A stretch of 64,000 bases of DNA. Origin: an uncultured Ruminococcus sp. (GTDB lineage Bacteria > Bacillota > Clostridia > Lachnospirales > Lachnospiraceae). Below are positions 18,193 to 26,477 of the stretch, one piece after another. Made by a program: the position numbers and the translations under genes. Location of the stretch: contig CAJFGR010000001.1 in assembly GCA_904377845.1 (NCBI GenBank), positions 49,387-113,386 on the forward strand. The letters run 5' to 3'. The notes below the pieces were generated by a model. That model made no database searches. It saw nothing but the letters and a program-made list of their open reading frames with translations, and had not been told where the DNA came from. Within the stretch, counting starts at the first letter, position 1, and each line of letters opens with the position of its first letter.

Positions 18193-18999
18193 TTACTCCT
18201 GAATCAGCGCAGCCTGCACTCCATATGTCTCTGCCAGTTCCTGTATGCTTCCGTCCTCATAGCAGGATGCAAAGAAATCATTCAGCTCTTCTGCCAGATC
18301 AGAACCCTGTCTGAAGCCTACGCCGTACTCTTCGTTGTTTAAGTGTACCGTATATGTAAGATCTGCATAGCTTGTTCCGTCACCAATCATAGCTGCTGCC
18401 ATAAGCAGATCAATTACAGCCGCATCAGATGTCCCTGCTGCAACCTCCATCAGCGCATCCGCCTGTGCCGTTACCGGTGTAACGTTCAGCTCTCTTGCCT
18501 CTAGTTCCTCTTCTCCGGCGCTTCCTGCCTCAGCCGCAAAGTTCAGATCCACAAGGCTTTCCTCATCCTGGTACTGGTCTGCCACCTCTTTGGGAACTAC
18601 AACAACCTGTGCGTTGTTAAGGTAAGCATCCGTGCATTCCATAGAACTTGTAACCTCCGGTATGAGCGTCATGCCGTTCCACACGCAGTCTATTGTTTTT
18701 CCTTCAAGTTCCATAATCTTGTTATCCCAGTCGATCTCCACAAACTCAGCATCAACGCCGAGACTTTCCGCAAACTCTCTGGCAAGATCCGCATCAAATC
18801 CGATCCACTCACCGCTCTCGTCTTTGTAATCCATGGGCTCGAAATTGGTAATGCCCACCACAAGGGTTCCCTTGTCCTGAACATATGCCTTATCGCTCTC
18901 GCTCTCACTGCCATTGTCGCTATTTCCGGATCCGCATCCCGCCAGCAGGGAGACTGCCATACCCGCACAAAGTAATACGCTCAATACTCTTCTTTTCAT
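18193..18999 (-). CDS. Amino acid ABC transporter substrate-binding lipoprotein
   Basis: A 268-residue SBP of the bacterial solute-binding family 3. The lipoprotein signal is MKRRVLSVLLCAGMAVSLLA, directly followed by GC at the lipobox. The mature protein has the family pattern VGITNFEPMDYKDESGEWIGFDADLAREF and the acidic WDNKIMELEGKTIDCVWNGMTL. Substrate cannot be assigned with certainty; polar amino acids are expected. The start is ATG 18999, with GGAGG 5 bases upstream, not the in-frame ATGs at 19014. It heads the operon, whose promoter carries a palindromic operator candidate. Confidence 0.92.
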   Translation of the reverse strand: MKRRVLSVLLCAGMAVSLLAGCGSGNSDNGSESESDKAYVQDKGTLVVGITNFEPMDYKDESGEWIGFDADLAREFAESLGVDAEFVEIDWDNKIMELEGKTIDCVWNGMTLIPEVTSSMECTDAYLNNAQVVVVPKEVADQYQDEESLVDLNFAAEAGSAGEEELEARELNVTPVTAQADALMEVAAGTSDAAVIDLLMAAAMIGDGTSYADLTYTVHLNNEEYGVGFRQGSDLAEELNDFFASCYEDGSIQELAETYGVQAALIQE

Positions 19000-19063
19000 A
19001 ATTACCTCCATCACCGGATATCTCCGGTTTTACTTTTTTTCTCTACCAATGAGTCACTGCACC

Positions 19064-19079
19064 ACGGTAAAGTTACCGT
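19064..19079. promoter_or_regulatory. Palindromic operator candidate at the amino acid ABC promoter
   Basis: A perfect 7-bp inverted repeat with a 2-bp centre, ACGGTAA-AG-TTACCGT, lies just downstream of the -10 (19083-19088) and covers the expected transcription start. The position is that of a repressor site. The cognate regulator is not in the window, as far as I can tell. Confidence 0.55.
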
Positions 19080-19082
19080 TGT

Positions 19083-19111
19083 ATTCTATCATAATGATAT
19101 CCCCCTGTCAA
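19083..19111 (-). promoter_or_regulatory. SigA-type promoter of the amino acid ABC operon
   Basis: On the - strand, a perfect TTGACA (19106-19111) and TAGAAT (19083-19088) are separated by 17 bases, 84 bases before the ATG at 18999. Confidence 0.8.
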
Positions 19112-19133
19112 ATCCTGCTTTGCCAGGGGGATA
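19098..19133 (-). terminator. Hairpin after the TPR gene, overlapping the next promoter
   Basis: A perfect 10-bp inverted repeat (TATCCCCCTG at 19098-19107 and CAGGGGGATA at 19124-19133) follows the stop of the TPR gene by 10 bases. The T run after it is poor (TATCATT), so termination may be partial. The downstream arm overlaps the -35 of the ABC operon promoter. Confidence 0.45.
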
Positions 19134-19143
19134 AATAAACGCC

Positions 19144-19911
19144 TTATGAATGATTTCTTCTGTGCTGCCGCTTCCATTTCTCTATAAGGTCAGGGTCTGT
19201 CTCATCAGGCATATCCTTTCGTATCTCATCGATCTCACGGCGCATCTGCGCGTTGATCTCCATATAGTCATCCTGCTTTGTAATAAGAATATGGTATTCC
19301 TCAAGAGACATATATTTATACGAAGCATAGAGGTATGGTTTGATAAGTGCCTTGTCCTGACAGATCTGATATGCTCTGTCATACATACGCGCCGCCTCCT
19401 GATATAAAAAGAGTCTCCCGTATGCAGCGCCCAGCCCCGCATAAATCCTGCCGTAAAACTTGTCATCCACGGTCTCGTCTTTTTCCTGATTAAGAATTGC
19501 CTGATAAACGAGAATCGCTTCCTCCACTTCCCCGCTTTCCAGAAGGTTGTCCCCTTTATATTTCTGCCGTTCGATGTCCTTCTGATTCTTCAGGTGCTCA
19601 AGAACATTCTGGATGCGGATCATCTCCGGCTCGCGATAGATTTTTGATGCTTTCAGGATTGTCAGTACAAACTTTTCCACTGATCCGCGCAGACGGAGCA
19701 CGTCTCTCAAATCCGATGCAAGCCGGTCCATGCCCAGCTCTTCCTCCAGCCAGTCACAGAGCTGTACATTCATAATCGTATAATCGATCAGATACAGATT
19801 GTTGCACAGATAGTAGCACAGCTCTTCGATCGTGAAAATACGGCAGTGTATTCTTGTAATCTCATAGGGATGTACAGCATGTCTGTCATGACAAAGAATT
19901 AAATTTCCCAT
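19144..19911 (-). CDS. TPR-containing protein of the DUF5717/DUF5716 operon
   Basis: A 255-residue soluble protein of unknown function. The first about 60 residues are hydrophobic and aromatic (CRIFTIEELCYYLCNNLYLID) but not a signal peptide. A helical region follows, then tetratricopeptide-like repeats at about 115-210 (GDNLLESGEVEEAILVYQAI and AGLGAAYGRLFLYQEAARMYDRAY), and a charged C-terminus (DLIEKWKRQHRRNHS). I choose ATG 19911, 5 bases after AGGAGG, over the adjacent ATG at 19914. It overlaps the 3' end of the DUF5716 gene by 26 bases and is the last gene of the operon. TPR repeats usually mediate protein contacts, so it may be an adaptor for its two partners. Confidence 0.85.
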   Translation of the reverse strand: MGNLILCHDRHAVHPYEITRIHCRIFTIEELCYYLCNNLYLIDYTIMNVQLCDWLEEELGMDRLASDLRDVLRLRGSVEKFVLTILKASKIYREPEMIRIQNVLEHLKNQKDIERQKYKGDNLLESGEVEEAILVYQAILNQEKDETVDDKFYGRIYAGLGAAYGRLFLYQEAARMYDRAYQICQDKALIKPYLYASYKYMSLEEYHILITKQDDYMEINAQMRREIDEIRKDMPDETDPDLIEKWKRQHRRNHS

Positions 19912-21169
19912 CATTGCCTCCTAAATGTATCGTCTTCTCGGCGTAGAAATCCGTCGCCGGGAAAAAGTCTCCGAACCCTGCGTCCCTCACGGTAATCCTG
20001 CACGTCTTGCGGTCAAGGAACGCCGTCTCCAGCTGCAGCCGGATCGAATATTCCGGGCGCTTCGGCAGCTGGGCAAGAGAGATTTTTTCTGTCCTCACGC
20101 TGCCCTGGATCAGTGATTCGATATGAAACTCAATCTCCTCCATATCCTCACAGAGCACCTCCCACTGGTTATTTGACTCATACCAGTGAGCCCCCCATGA
20201 TACGATCGGATACCACATTTCCTTTCCGTCCACACGCATATTGACGGTGATCTGATCCGTCAGCTTGTCCTCGGAAAGATAAACCGGATTCTCTATATGC
20301 ATGAAAAGCTTTCTGTATGCCGTATAGCACGCTCCTTTACTGTAAAGGTTGTTCCCGATAAATGCCCTTCTTCCGTTGCACAGCACACGGAGCGCTTTCG
20401 GATACCAGTTGTTCTCAAATCCTTCTCCTGTCAGGAATACGGAGGACACGATCCGCTTATCGAATACGCTCTCAATAAATTTACAAAACATGGCATCCGC
20501 TTCTTTTGCCTTATCTTCATTTAGAACCGGATAGACCATAGCCAGTTCTTTCATATGTGCGCTGGCCACCTCATCAACTGTGACAAAAGTCGTCTTTCCG
20601 CCGTCAAGACCGGGACGGAGACGCCGCAGCATATACGCACGGATCTCATTACGGTCACAGCAGAAGAGAGCCGCGTCATACTGCCATAATTCCTTAGGCT
20701 GATAAAAAAGATAATTGCAGAAGCTCTCTTTATAATCCTGTATAAAAATATGCCGCTTATCAATCCCCATACGCACCGCAATCCCGCGGAGCATCTGCGC
20801 CATTTCCTCCGTAAGCTCCGGAACAGTAAAAACAATTCCTTCAATTACCGGGAACGGCTGAAGGGACATCTGAATAAACCGGGATAGCAGCCAGACCGCA
20901 TCATATGTCTCCTCACCGAACTCGATCCTGTCTCCCGCAAGGCTTTTGCTCAGAAGTCTTGTAACTGTGAATCCTTCCTTGATGGAGACAAGCCTTTTGG
21001 CCTCCTTCCCGTACGCCCATGTATCCCTCAGTTTTCCTATAATAAGAGGGATCTGGTAATTATCGGAATCCACCTCCAGTGTATCCGGTTCCAGATTCTG
21101 GTCGTTATAAAAACTGATCTGGCACGTCTTTTCATTTATCTCATAACCAATGATACTGCCCTGTCCCAT
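19886..21169 (-). CDS. DUF5716 protein with an Hsp70/actin-like fold and degenerate ATP site
   Basis: A 427-residue protein of a family I recall as DUF5716. The first 290 residues can be laid over DnaK: IIGYEINEKTCQISF (6-20) at phosphate loop 1, WAYGKEAKR (51-59) as in VGQPAKRQ, IVFTVPEL then MGIDKRHIFIQDYKESFCNYLF (112-155) as in AVITVPAYF and the EPTAAALAYG helix, SSVFLTGEGFE (242-252) at the adenosine motif, and RRAFIGNNLYSKGACYTA (267-284) as in NPDEAVAIGAA. The DLGGGT phosphate loop 2 is replaced by FCCDRNE (169-175), so ATP binding is doubtful. Residues 290-427 are beta-rich, like a substrate-binding or Ig-like module. It lies 18 bases after the DUF5717 gene. The fold assignment is my inference. 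Confidence 0.8.
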   Translation of the reverse strand: MGQGSIIGYEINEKTCQISFYNDQNLEPDTLEVDSDNYQIPLIIGKLRDTWAYGKEAKRLVSIKEGFTVTRLLSKSLAGDRIEFGEETYDAVWLLSRFIQMSLQPFPVIEGIVFTVPELTEEMAQMLRGIAVRMGIDKRHIFIQDYKESFCNYLFYQPKELWQYDAALFCCDRNEIRAYMLRRLRPGLDGGKTTFVTVDEVASAHMKELAMVYPVLNEDKAKEADAMFCKFIESVFDKRIVSSVFLTGEGFENNWYPKALRVLCNGRRAFIGNNLYSKGACYTAYRKLFMHIENPVYLSEDKLTDQITVNMRVDGKEMWYPIVSWGAHWYESNNQWEVLCEDMEEIEFHIESLIQGSVRTEKISLAQLPKRPEYSIRLQLETAFLDRKTCRITVRDAGFGDFFPATDFYAEKTIHLGGNDGKFNSLS

Positions 21170-21187
21170 GTTACAAAGACAACCTCC

Positions 21188-24100
21188 TTATTCCTGTGTG
21201 AACATATGGGCCGCTACCGCATCTTCCAGCGCATACGCCTGCATCTTTCTCTTTCTTTCCTTATCATTTTTCTCCATAAGGATATCGTTAAGGCGTCCGT
21301 AGCGTCCCTGTTCTCCGGGCTCGCTATCCCGCACACAAGTTTCTTTATCGCTGCGGTAAGAATTGCCGTCTATCGTCTCTTTAAAATAATATTTCAGCTT
21401 TTCGTTGGCAAACAGCACAAACTTCTTGACATAGAGATTCTCATACATAGGAGTGAGAACCTCCGTGGAGTAGTCTGTCTGTTCCTGTCCGTTTTTCTGA
21501 AGCTGATAATAAAGCATGACCCTGCTTCCCTTCTGCCCTTTGTATTCGATCAGCGTCTTATCCCAAAGCTGCAGTTCAATCAGCCACTCTTTCTCATAGG
21601 AAAGGAAAAACGGAAAATAAATCTGCTTGCCGCAGAGCTCCTGCAGGAACTTCTTTAATGTCTTGCGCGTCTGCGCATTATATTCTCTCTTGGAATAGTA
21701 TTTCAATACGGCAATTTTACAGATATCCCCTGTTTCCTCGCCTTTTTCGTACTCCCGGCAGATAATGTCAATGACGCTGCGGCCGATCTTCCGCTCTTCC
21801 ACCACATACTCTCTGGACACATAGGTGAGGTATGCCTGCTGAAGCCTGAAATATGCGCCTTCTGCATAATACTGCTCAAAAATCTGTGCTTCCTGAAAAA
21901 GTTCCTCGGAAAAGAGCATCTGGGTCAGTATCCGCTCTGCCAGCTTGTGCGTGTGAATTTCGTAGTCTCTCGCCTCCCGCCAGAGCAGTTTCATATCTGA
22001 CGTAGCACCGCAGTAATAATTGGCAAGATAAGTCAGAATCACTTTATCATACTGCTGTTTCTTAAACAGGTCAAAGCAGACATAGGTGAGAAAATCATCA
22101 TTTTCATAATTATTCTCTCTGATTGTCCTGCTGCACAGGCTGAATATTTCCTCCTCGGGATAATTTTCGAGACCGTTTTCCTGTACGACTTCAAGAGTCA
22201 GTTCCTGTTTCTGTTCCTCCTCACGGTTCCTGCGCAGACTGTTAAGATATTTTCTGCACATATCCATATATCGAAGCTCATAGAAAAGCCGCTTGCTCTC
22301 ATACGGAATTGAATCGGTATAATGTCTGCCGTCTTTTGATTCCCAGACAAGCCGGTCCGTCTTTGCATACAGGAATACCATCGCCCCATGCTCCGTATAC
22401 GGCGCTTTCTGTGTAATTGTGCCGTCCTCCGCAATAACATGGATATATTTCATATTCCGTACTTTCGTTGTAATCCAGTACGCATGGCACACGTCATAGA
22501 GCGCTTTTACCCTCTCTGTATTCATTGCGGATTCCACAACAAATCTTTTGTAAATAATCCGAAGCTGTTCGTTCACATTGCGGCGGTCAAGCTGATTCCA
22601 TGCAAACGCCTCCATCTCATCCCTGTAATGTGCATAAATCTCACTGGATTCATCCTCATATGTAATAAGATTTGAGTAGAGGAAAGCACATTTGTGATAA
22701 TCCAGATTATTACCATGCATAAAATACAGATATACGGACCTCGGAAGCGGTTTATGGAACAGTTCCGGACGAACGGTCGCCATATAGTACTCATAAAGCT
22801 GTGCAATCTTAAGTTCACTCTCCACCGCCTTCTCATACCACTTAAAGAAACAGCTTTCCACGCAGTTTCCTTTGATCAGAAGTGTACAGATTGCAGTCAG
22901 AATCATAGACTCATTATACATAGCATAAGCCTGGACAAGAACATCGTAGAGATGTCTGTCAAACACTTTCATCTGGCTGGCAAGATTTGCTGTATAGAGA
23001 GCCAGCTCTCTTGTCATAAGCTTGTATTTCACTGCAAAAAGCAGCACCTGAACTTCAAACTTTCCGAGTTTCTTCAGGGACGAGCTCTTGTCCCTGAAAC
23101 ACCGGAACGCCTGCAGATAGAACCAGATACTGTGGGACTTGTCCTCATAAAACTGCTTTTCCAGCGCCCGCAGCCTCTCGCTGTATATTTTATATTCTGA
23201 ATCCACTTCCACAAGCATACAGAGAATCTTCCAGCTGTCCGGATGTTTCATGAATGACCTTGAAAGTTCTTCGGCAACCTTGCGCTGTCCGATCGTATCG
23301 TTCGACAGCAGCGTCGTCAGATAGAGGTAATAAGAGCTTAATTCCACATCTTTTCCGATTGCAAAACGGTTGTAATTATATGATTCAAGCAGTTGTTTTG
23401 CCTCGTCGTTCCTTCCGCCGATCAGGCAGATATGAGCATGGGCAAGAAGATAGAATTCGTTGTTCTCATCCATTTCCCGCAGATGGGTAATTCTTCTGAC
23501 CGCTTCGTCCACCCAGTCCGCAAGCTGCATCTTTCCTGCTTCGTATTTCAGATAATTCTTTATAATGCCCGCGAACTCTCGGTCGTTGGCCCGGCGCTCT
23601 TCATCTCTGACGATATCTTTCTCGACTACCACTTCATAAGTCAGTGTCTCATACGGCGTCTCAAGAATAATCCGGCCGAAATTGCTGCCTCTGTGCAGCT
23701 TCTCCGTGTCAAGGAAATACTCAAGGCGGTAAGAATTTCCGATAAACTCTTCCGTTGTAATGCGTGTATGTTCCACATACAGGAAGTCACCCTCTGTCCT
23801 GACGTCAATTTCCAGATATCCCCACGTGTTCTTCTTGATCGCAAACGTCTCCTTGCGTGGTTCTGTCAGGGAGATAAAAGCACGGCTCTCCTCCTCCAGT
23901 GTCAGAAAGATCTTTTCTTTCTGCTTGCAGCCCACAAGAAATTCCTCAAGCGCCTGCTGATCCAGTTCCCACCGGCGCATATTATCATAGAGAGCCTGTA
24001 TCCTTTTATCTTCATATTTCAGGATCTCATAGAAATCTCTCGAGCGGAACAGTTTAACCGCCTCGGCCCCGTCCCGGAATGACAGCTTTTTAAAATCTTC

Positions 24101-24490
24101 AAGACTCTGCACCTTGCCGTAATTTGTCATTACAAAAGGCTTCTCGATAATTGCCGTAAAGGCGATGTCGAACTCTCCGCCGTTACAGACAATCGTAAAC
24201 TTTCCGTGCTCTACGTGTCCGGGTACCAGTCCTGTTCCGTCATATGTATAATAAATATTGACCGGGTTGGAATCAAAACCCTGCTCATCACAGTGTACGC
24301 GGTAAGAAGAGGGATATACAAGTCCCCTGATTGTACCTTCTCCCTGATTCTGGAGTGAGAAACTACCTCTGTATTTTTCTCCCTCGCCGACACGCATGAT
24401 AATCCGTGTCTCCGGAAAGATAATTTCCGGCTGCGGGATATGGAAATCTCCTTTGGCAAAACGTTTGATCTTATTCTTCAAATCAGTCAC
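21188..24490 (-). CDS. Giant DUF5717 family protein
   Basis: An 1100-residue cytoplasmic protein of a family I recall as DUF5717, of unknown function. No signal peptide or membrane helix. Residues about 20-120 form a beta-rich module (IIMRVGEGEKYRGSFSLQNQ, then EFDIAFTAIIE), and a second follows at about 205-300 (FAIKKNTWGYLEIDVRTEGD, then ETLTYEVVVEKD). From about 310 to 950 it is almost all helical, with solenoid-like repeats (EFYLLAHAHICLIGGRNDEA, DRHLYDVLVQAYAMYNES). A last beta module lies at about 990-1060 (SRVMLYYQLQKNGQEQTDYS). It is the first gene of the operon, read from a strong promoter. The layout of beta-sandwich plus helical solenoid suggests a scaffold. No catalytic motif is visible. 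Confidence 0.85.
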   Translation of the reverse strand: MTDLKNKIKRFAKGDFHIPQPEIIFPETRIIMRVGEGEKYRGSFSLQNQGEGTIRGLVYPSSYRVHCDEQGFDSNPVNIYYTYDGTGLVPGHVEHGKFTIVCNGGEFDIAFTAIIEKPFVMTNYGKVQSLEDFKKLSFRDGAEAVKLFRSRDFYEILKYEDKRIQALYDNMRRWELDQQALEEFLVGCKQKEKIFLTLEEESRAFISLTEPRKETFAIKKNTWGYLEIDVRTEGDFLYVEHTRITTEEFIGNSYRLEYFLDTEKLHRGSNFGRIILETPYETLTYEVVVEKDIVRDEERRANDREFAGIIKNYLKYEAGKMQLADWVDEAVRRITHLREMDENNEFYLLAHAHICLIGGRNDEAKQLLESYNYNRFAIGKDVELSSYYLYLTTLLSNDTIGQRKVAEELSRSFMKHPDSWKILCMLVEVDSEYKIYSERLRALEKQFYEDKSHSIWFYLQAFRCFRDKSSSLKKLGKFEVQVLLFAVKYKLMTRELALYTANLASQMKVFDRHLYDVLVQAYAMYNESMILTAICTLLIKGNCVESCFFKWYEKAVESELKIAQLYEYYMATVRPELFHKPLPRSVYLYFMHGNNLDYHKCAFLYSNLITYEDESSEIYAHYRDEMEAFAWNQLDRRNVNEQLRIIYKRFVVESAMNTERVKALYDVCHAYWITTKVRNMKYIHVIAEDGTITQKAPYTEHGAMVFLYAKTDRLVWESKDGRHYTDSIPYESKRLFYELRYMDMCRKYLNSLRRNREEEQKQELTLEVVQENGLENYPEEEIFSLCSRTIRENNYENDDFLTYVCFDLFKKQQYDKVILTYLANYYCGATSDMKLLWREARDYEIHTHKLAERILTQMLFSEELFQEAQIFEQYYAEGAYFRLQQAYLTYVSREYVVEERKIGRSVIDIICREYEKGEETGDICKIAVLKYYSKREYNAQTRKTLKKFLQELCGKQIYFPFFLSYEKEWLIELQLWDKTLIEYKGQKGSRVMLYYQLQKNGQEQTDYSTEVLTPMYENLYVKKFVLFANEKLKYYFKETIDGNSYRSDKETCVRDSEPGEQGRYGRLNDILMEKNDKERKRKMQAYALEDAVAAHMFTQE

Positions 24491-24538
24491 CTACTCACAA
24501 TTCTTCTTCTGCCCGAATGGCAAAATACGCTACTATGA

Positions 24539-24568
24539 ATTATAGCATTGTTGTACAGTAACATGCAA
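24539..24568 (-). promoter_or_regulatory. Promoter of the DUF5717/DUF5716/TPR operon
   Basis: On the - strand, TTGCAT (24563-24568) and perfect TATAAT (24539-24544) are 18 bases apart, 48 bases before the DUF5717 start. It looks like an ordinary housekeeping promoter. Confidence 0.7.
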
Positions 24569-24609
24569 TGGCGTATTCAAAGAAATTGTGTCGAATTGTA
24601 TACACGTAT

Positions 24610-25053
24610 TCATTTAAACTCCTTTACCATCTGTCTATAGTCAAGGACTTTGTATCCCAGTCTCTCATATAAAGATATTGCCCTTATATTCTCCTCTTCT
24701 ACTTCGAGCCGGAGCCGTGCGATCTGCCCTCTGTTCTTTTCTTCTATATAAGAGAAAAATTCCCTGCCCAATCCCCTGGAGCGGAAAGCTTCCCTGATAT
24801 AGAGTTCCTCTATCCAGAGTACCTGGCCTCCTGCCTCCTGCGAAAATGTTCTTGCCGTCAGTCCGTATCCGGCTGTCTCGCCCTCATATTCAAGCAGATA
24901 AATCTCGGCATATGCATCGGATCGCAGCGCCTCATCCGCCGTCTTCTCAAAGTTTTCATGGGGAATGGGATGAAGTACTGCATCCGAATCGTAAAATTCT
25001 TCGGCCATCCTTATATATATCTCTCTGTCTTTCTCTGTCATTTTTCGTATCAT
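24610..25053 (-). CDS. GNAT family N-acetyltransferase
   Basis: A 147-residue acetyltransferase. The acetyl-CoA loop is visible as the R-x-x-G-x-G type signature RSRGLG after the beta strand VLWIEELYI, followed by the beta-bulge pattern LRLEVEEENIRAISLYERLGY. Acceptor substrate is not predictable; close family members acetylate small amines, aminoglycosides or protein N-termini. It ends about 40 bases before the promoter of the DUF5717 operon and starts near a bidirectional terminator, so it is a single-gene unit. The start at 25053 gives MIRKMTEKDREIY, the usual N-terminus. Confidence 0.88.
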   Translation of the reverse strand: MIRKMTEKDREIYIRMAEEFYDSDAVLHPIPHENFEKTADEALRSDAYAEIYLLEYEGETAGYGLTARTFSQEAGGQVLWIEELYIREAFRSRGLGREFFSYIEEKNRGQIARLRLEVEEENIRAISLYERLGYKVLDYRQMVKEFK

Positions 25054-25149
25054 TTGTTTTTACCTCCGGTTACATATATGGTCTTATACTATCCTAATTT
25101 TCCGTTCTTATCAACAAATCAAAAGATTTTCTAACCTATAGAGAGTAAA

Positions 25150-25198
25150 ATTCAGCCGCAATACAGTGCCGTCCGGCAAGCCTGTATTGCGGCTGAAT
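25150..25198. terminator. Strong intrinsic terminator after the ApgM-like gene
   Basis: A perfect 17-bp inverted repeat (25150-25166 with 25182-25198, core TTCAGCCGCAATACAG) with a 15-base loop. On the - strand it is followed by TTTTAC, placing it 14 bases past the stop of the ApgM-like gene at 25212. Confidence 0.88.
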
Positions 25199-25211
25199 GT
25201 TTCTTACGGTT

Positions 25212-26447
25212 TTACTGTTTTTTAAGCAGATGATCGATCAGAGTATACCCCTTTTCCACAAAAATTCCTGTCTCTCTTCCGGTCTTCTCATTGTAACTTT
25301 CTTTCCCATCTGCCGGATCTGTACTGTCATAGATCATATACGGCACAGGATCGGAAGTATGGGTACGCACACACACCGGTGTCGGATGATCCGGCATGAC
25401 GAGCATCCTGAAATCCGTACCGGAATTTTTAAGTGCTTCTGTTACAGGACCGATCACCTGATCATCGATATACTCAATCGCACTGATTTTGTCTTCAGCG
25501 CTTCCCTGATGTCCCATCTCATCGGGAGCCTCGATATGTACATAGACAAAATCAAATCCGTCTTCCGTCAGCGCCTTTACCGCTGCCTGCCCTTTTCCCC
25601 TGTAATTGGTATGCAGGCCGCCATTGGCGCCCTCTACGATAATATTGTGCATTCCGGCTCCTACTGCGATTCCTTTCAGCAGATCGACCGCGGAGATCAT
25701 AGCTCCTTTAACGCCGTTCTTCTCCTCGAAGGAAGTGAGTGCAGGCCGTGTCCCCGCTCCCCAGAACCATGCAGAGTTTGCGGGATTTTTTCCTTCTGCA
25801 CGGCGCTTTACATTAATGGGATGGTCTTTCAGGACATCATAGCTTCTCACCATCATATCCCGCAATACCGGATCTGACGGCAGATAATCTCCGATCCGCT
25901 TTGTCAGAATATCATGAGGAGCTGTCAGTTCTACTACTTTACCTTCATTCTGGATCAGCAGATGCCGATAGCTTGTTCCCACATAAAATGTATATCCTGG
26001 CGCATAACAGGGCCGTTCTGACGCACTGCCGTGTGCAAACTCATCTTTTAGGGCCTCGATCAGGACGGCAGCATCTTCCGTGCTGATCTCACCGGAACTG
26101 TGATCTAATATAGTATGGTCTTCATACTGTTCTTCGTCCTCTGACAAAGTAACGAGATTACAGCGGAAAGATACATCGTCTTTCTTCATCTCCGCCCCGA
26201 TGCTTAACGCCTCCAGGGGAGAACGCCCGGAATAGTACTTCTTCGGATCATACCCGATTACGGACAGATTAGCCGTATCACTTCCCGGTGCCATTCCCTC
26301 CGGCACCGTGCGCACCATTCCGATCTCCGCGGACTTTGCAAGACGGTCCATATTCGGAGTGCGGGCGGCTTCCAGCGGAGTTTTTCCGCCCAGTTTTTCA
26401 AGCGGCTCGTCAGCCATCCCATCGCATAAGATCACAATATATTTCAT
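25212..26447 (-). CDS. ApgM-type phosphoglycerate mutase family enzyme, possible homoserine kinase
   Basis: A 411-residue member of the alkaline phosphatase superfamily, of the archaeal-type cofactor-independent phosphoglycerate mutase (ApgM) family. Metal and nucleophile motifs are visible: LCDGMAD at the N-terminus, GSDTANLSVIGYDP with the nucleophile Ser, HIEAPDEMGHQG and VMPDHPTP. It lies 30 bases downstream of hom. Members of this family beside hom have, as I recall, been proposed or shown to act as homoserine kinases in some anaerobes. Context therefore favours a role in threonine synthesis over glycolysis, but sequence alone does not decide. It is followed by a strong terminator. Confidence 0.85.
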   Translation of the reverse strand: MKYIVILCDGMADEPLEKLGGKTPLEAARTPNMDRLAKSAEIGMVRTVPEGMAPGSDTANLSVIGYDPKKYYSGRSPLEALSIGAEMKKDDVSFRCNLVTLSEDEEQYEDHTILDHSSGEISTEDAAVLIEALKDEFAHGSASERPCYAPGYTFYVGTSYRHLLIQNEGKVVELTAPHDILTKRIGDYLPSDPVLRDMMVRSYDVLKDHPINVKRRAEGKNPANSAWFWGAGTRPALTSFEEKNGVKGAMISAVDLLKGIAVGAGMHNIIVEGANGGLHTNYRGKGQAAVKALTEDGFDFVYVHIEAPDEMGHQGSAEDKISAIEYIDDQVIGPVTEALKNSGTDFRMLVMPDHPTPVCVRTHTSDPVPYMIYDSTDPADGKESYNEKTGRETGIFVEKGYTLIDHLLKKQ

Positions 26448-26477
26448 TATCTTCCTCCTGTTAACAGTATGTCGCTT

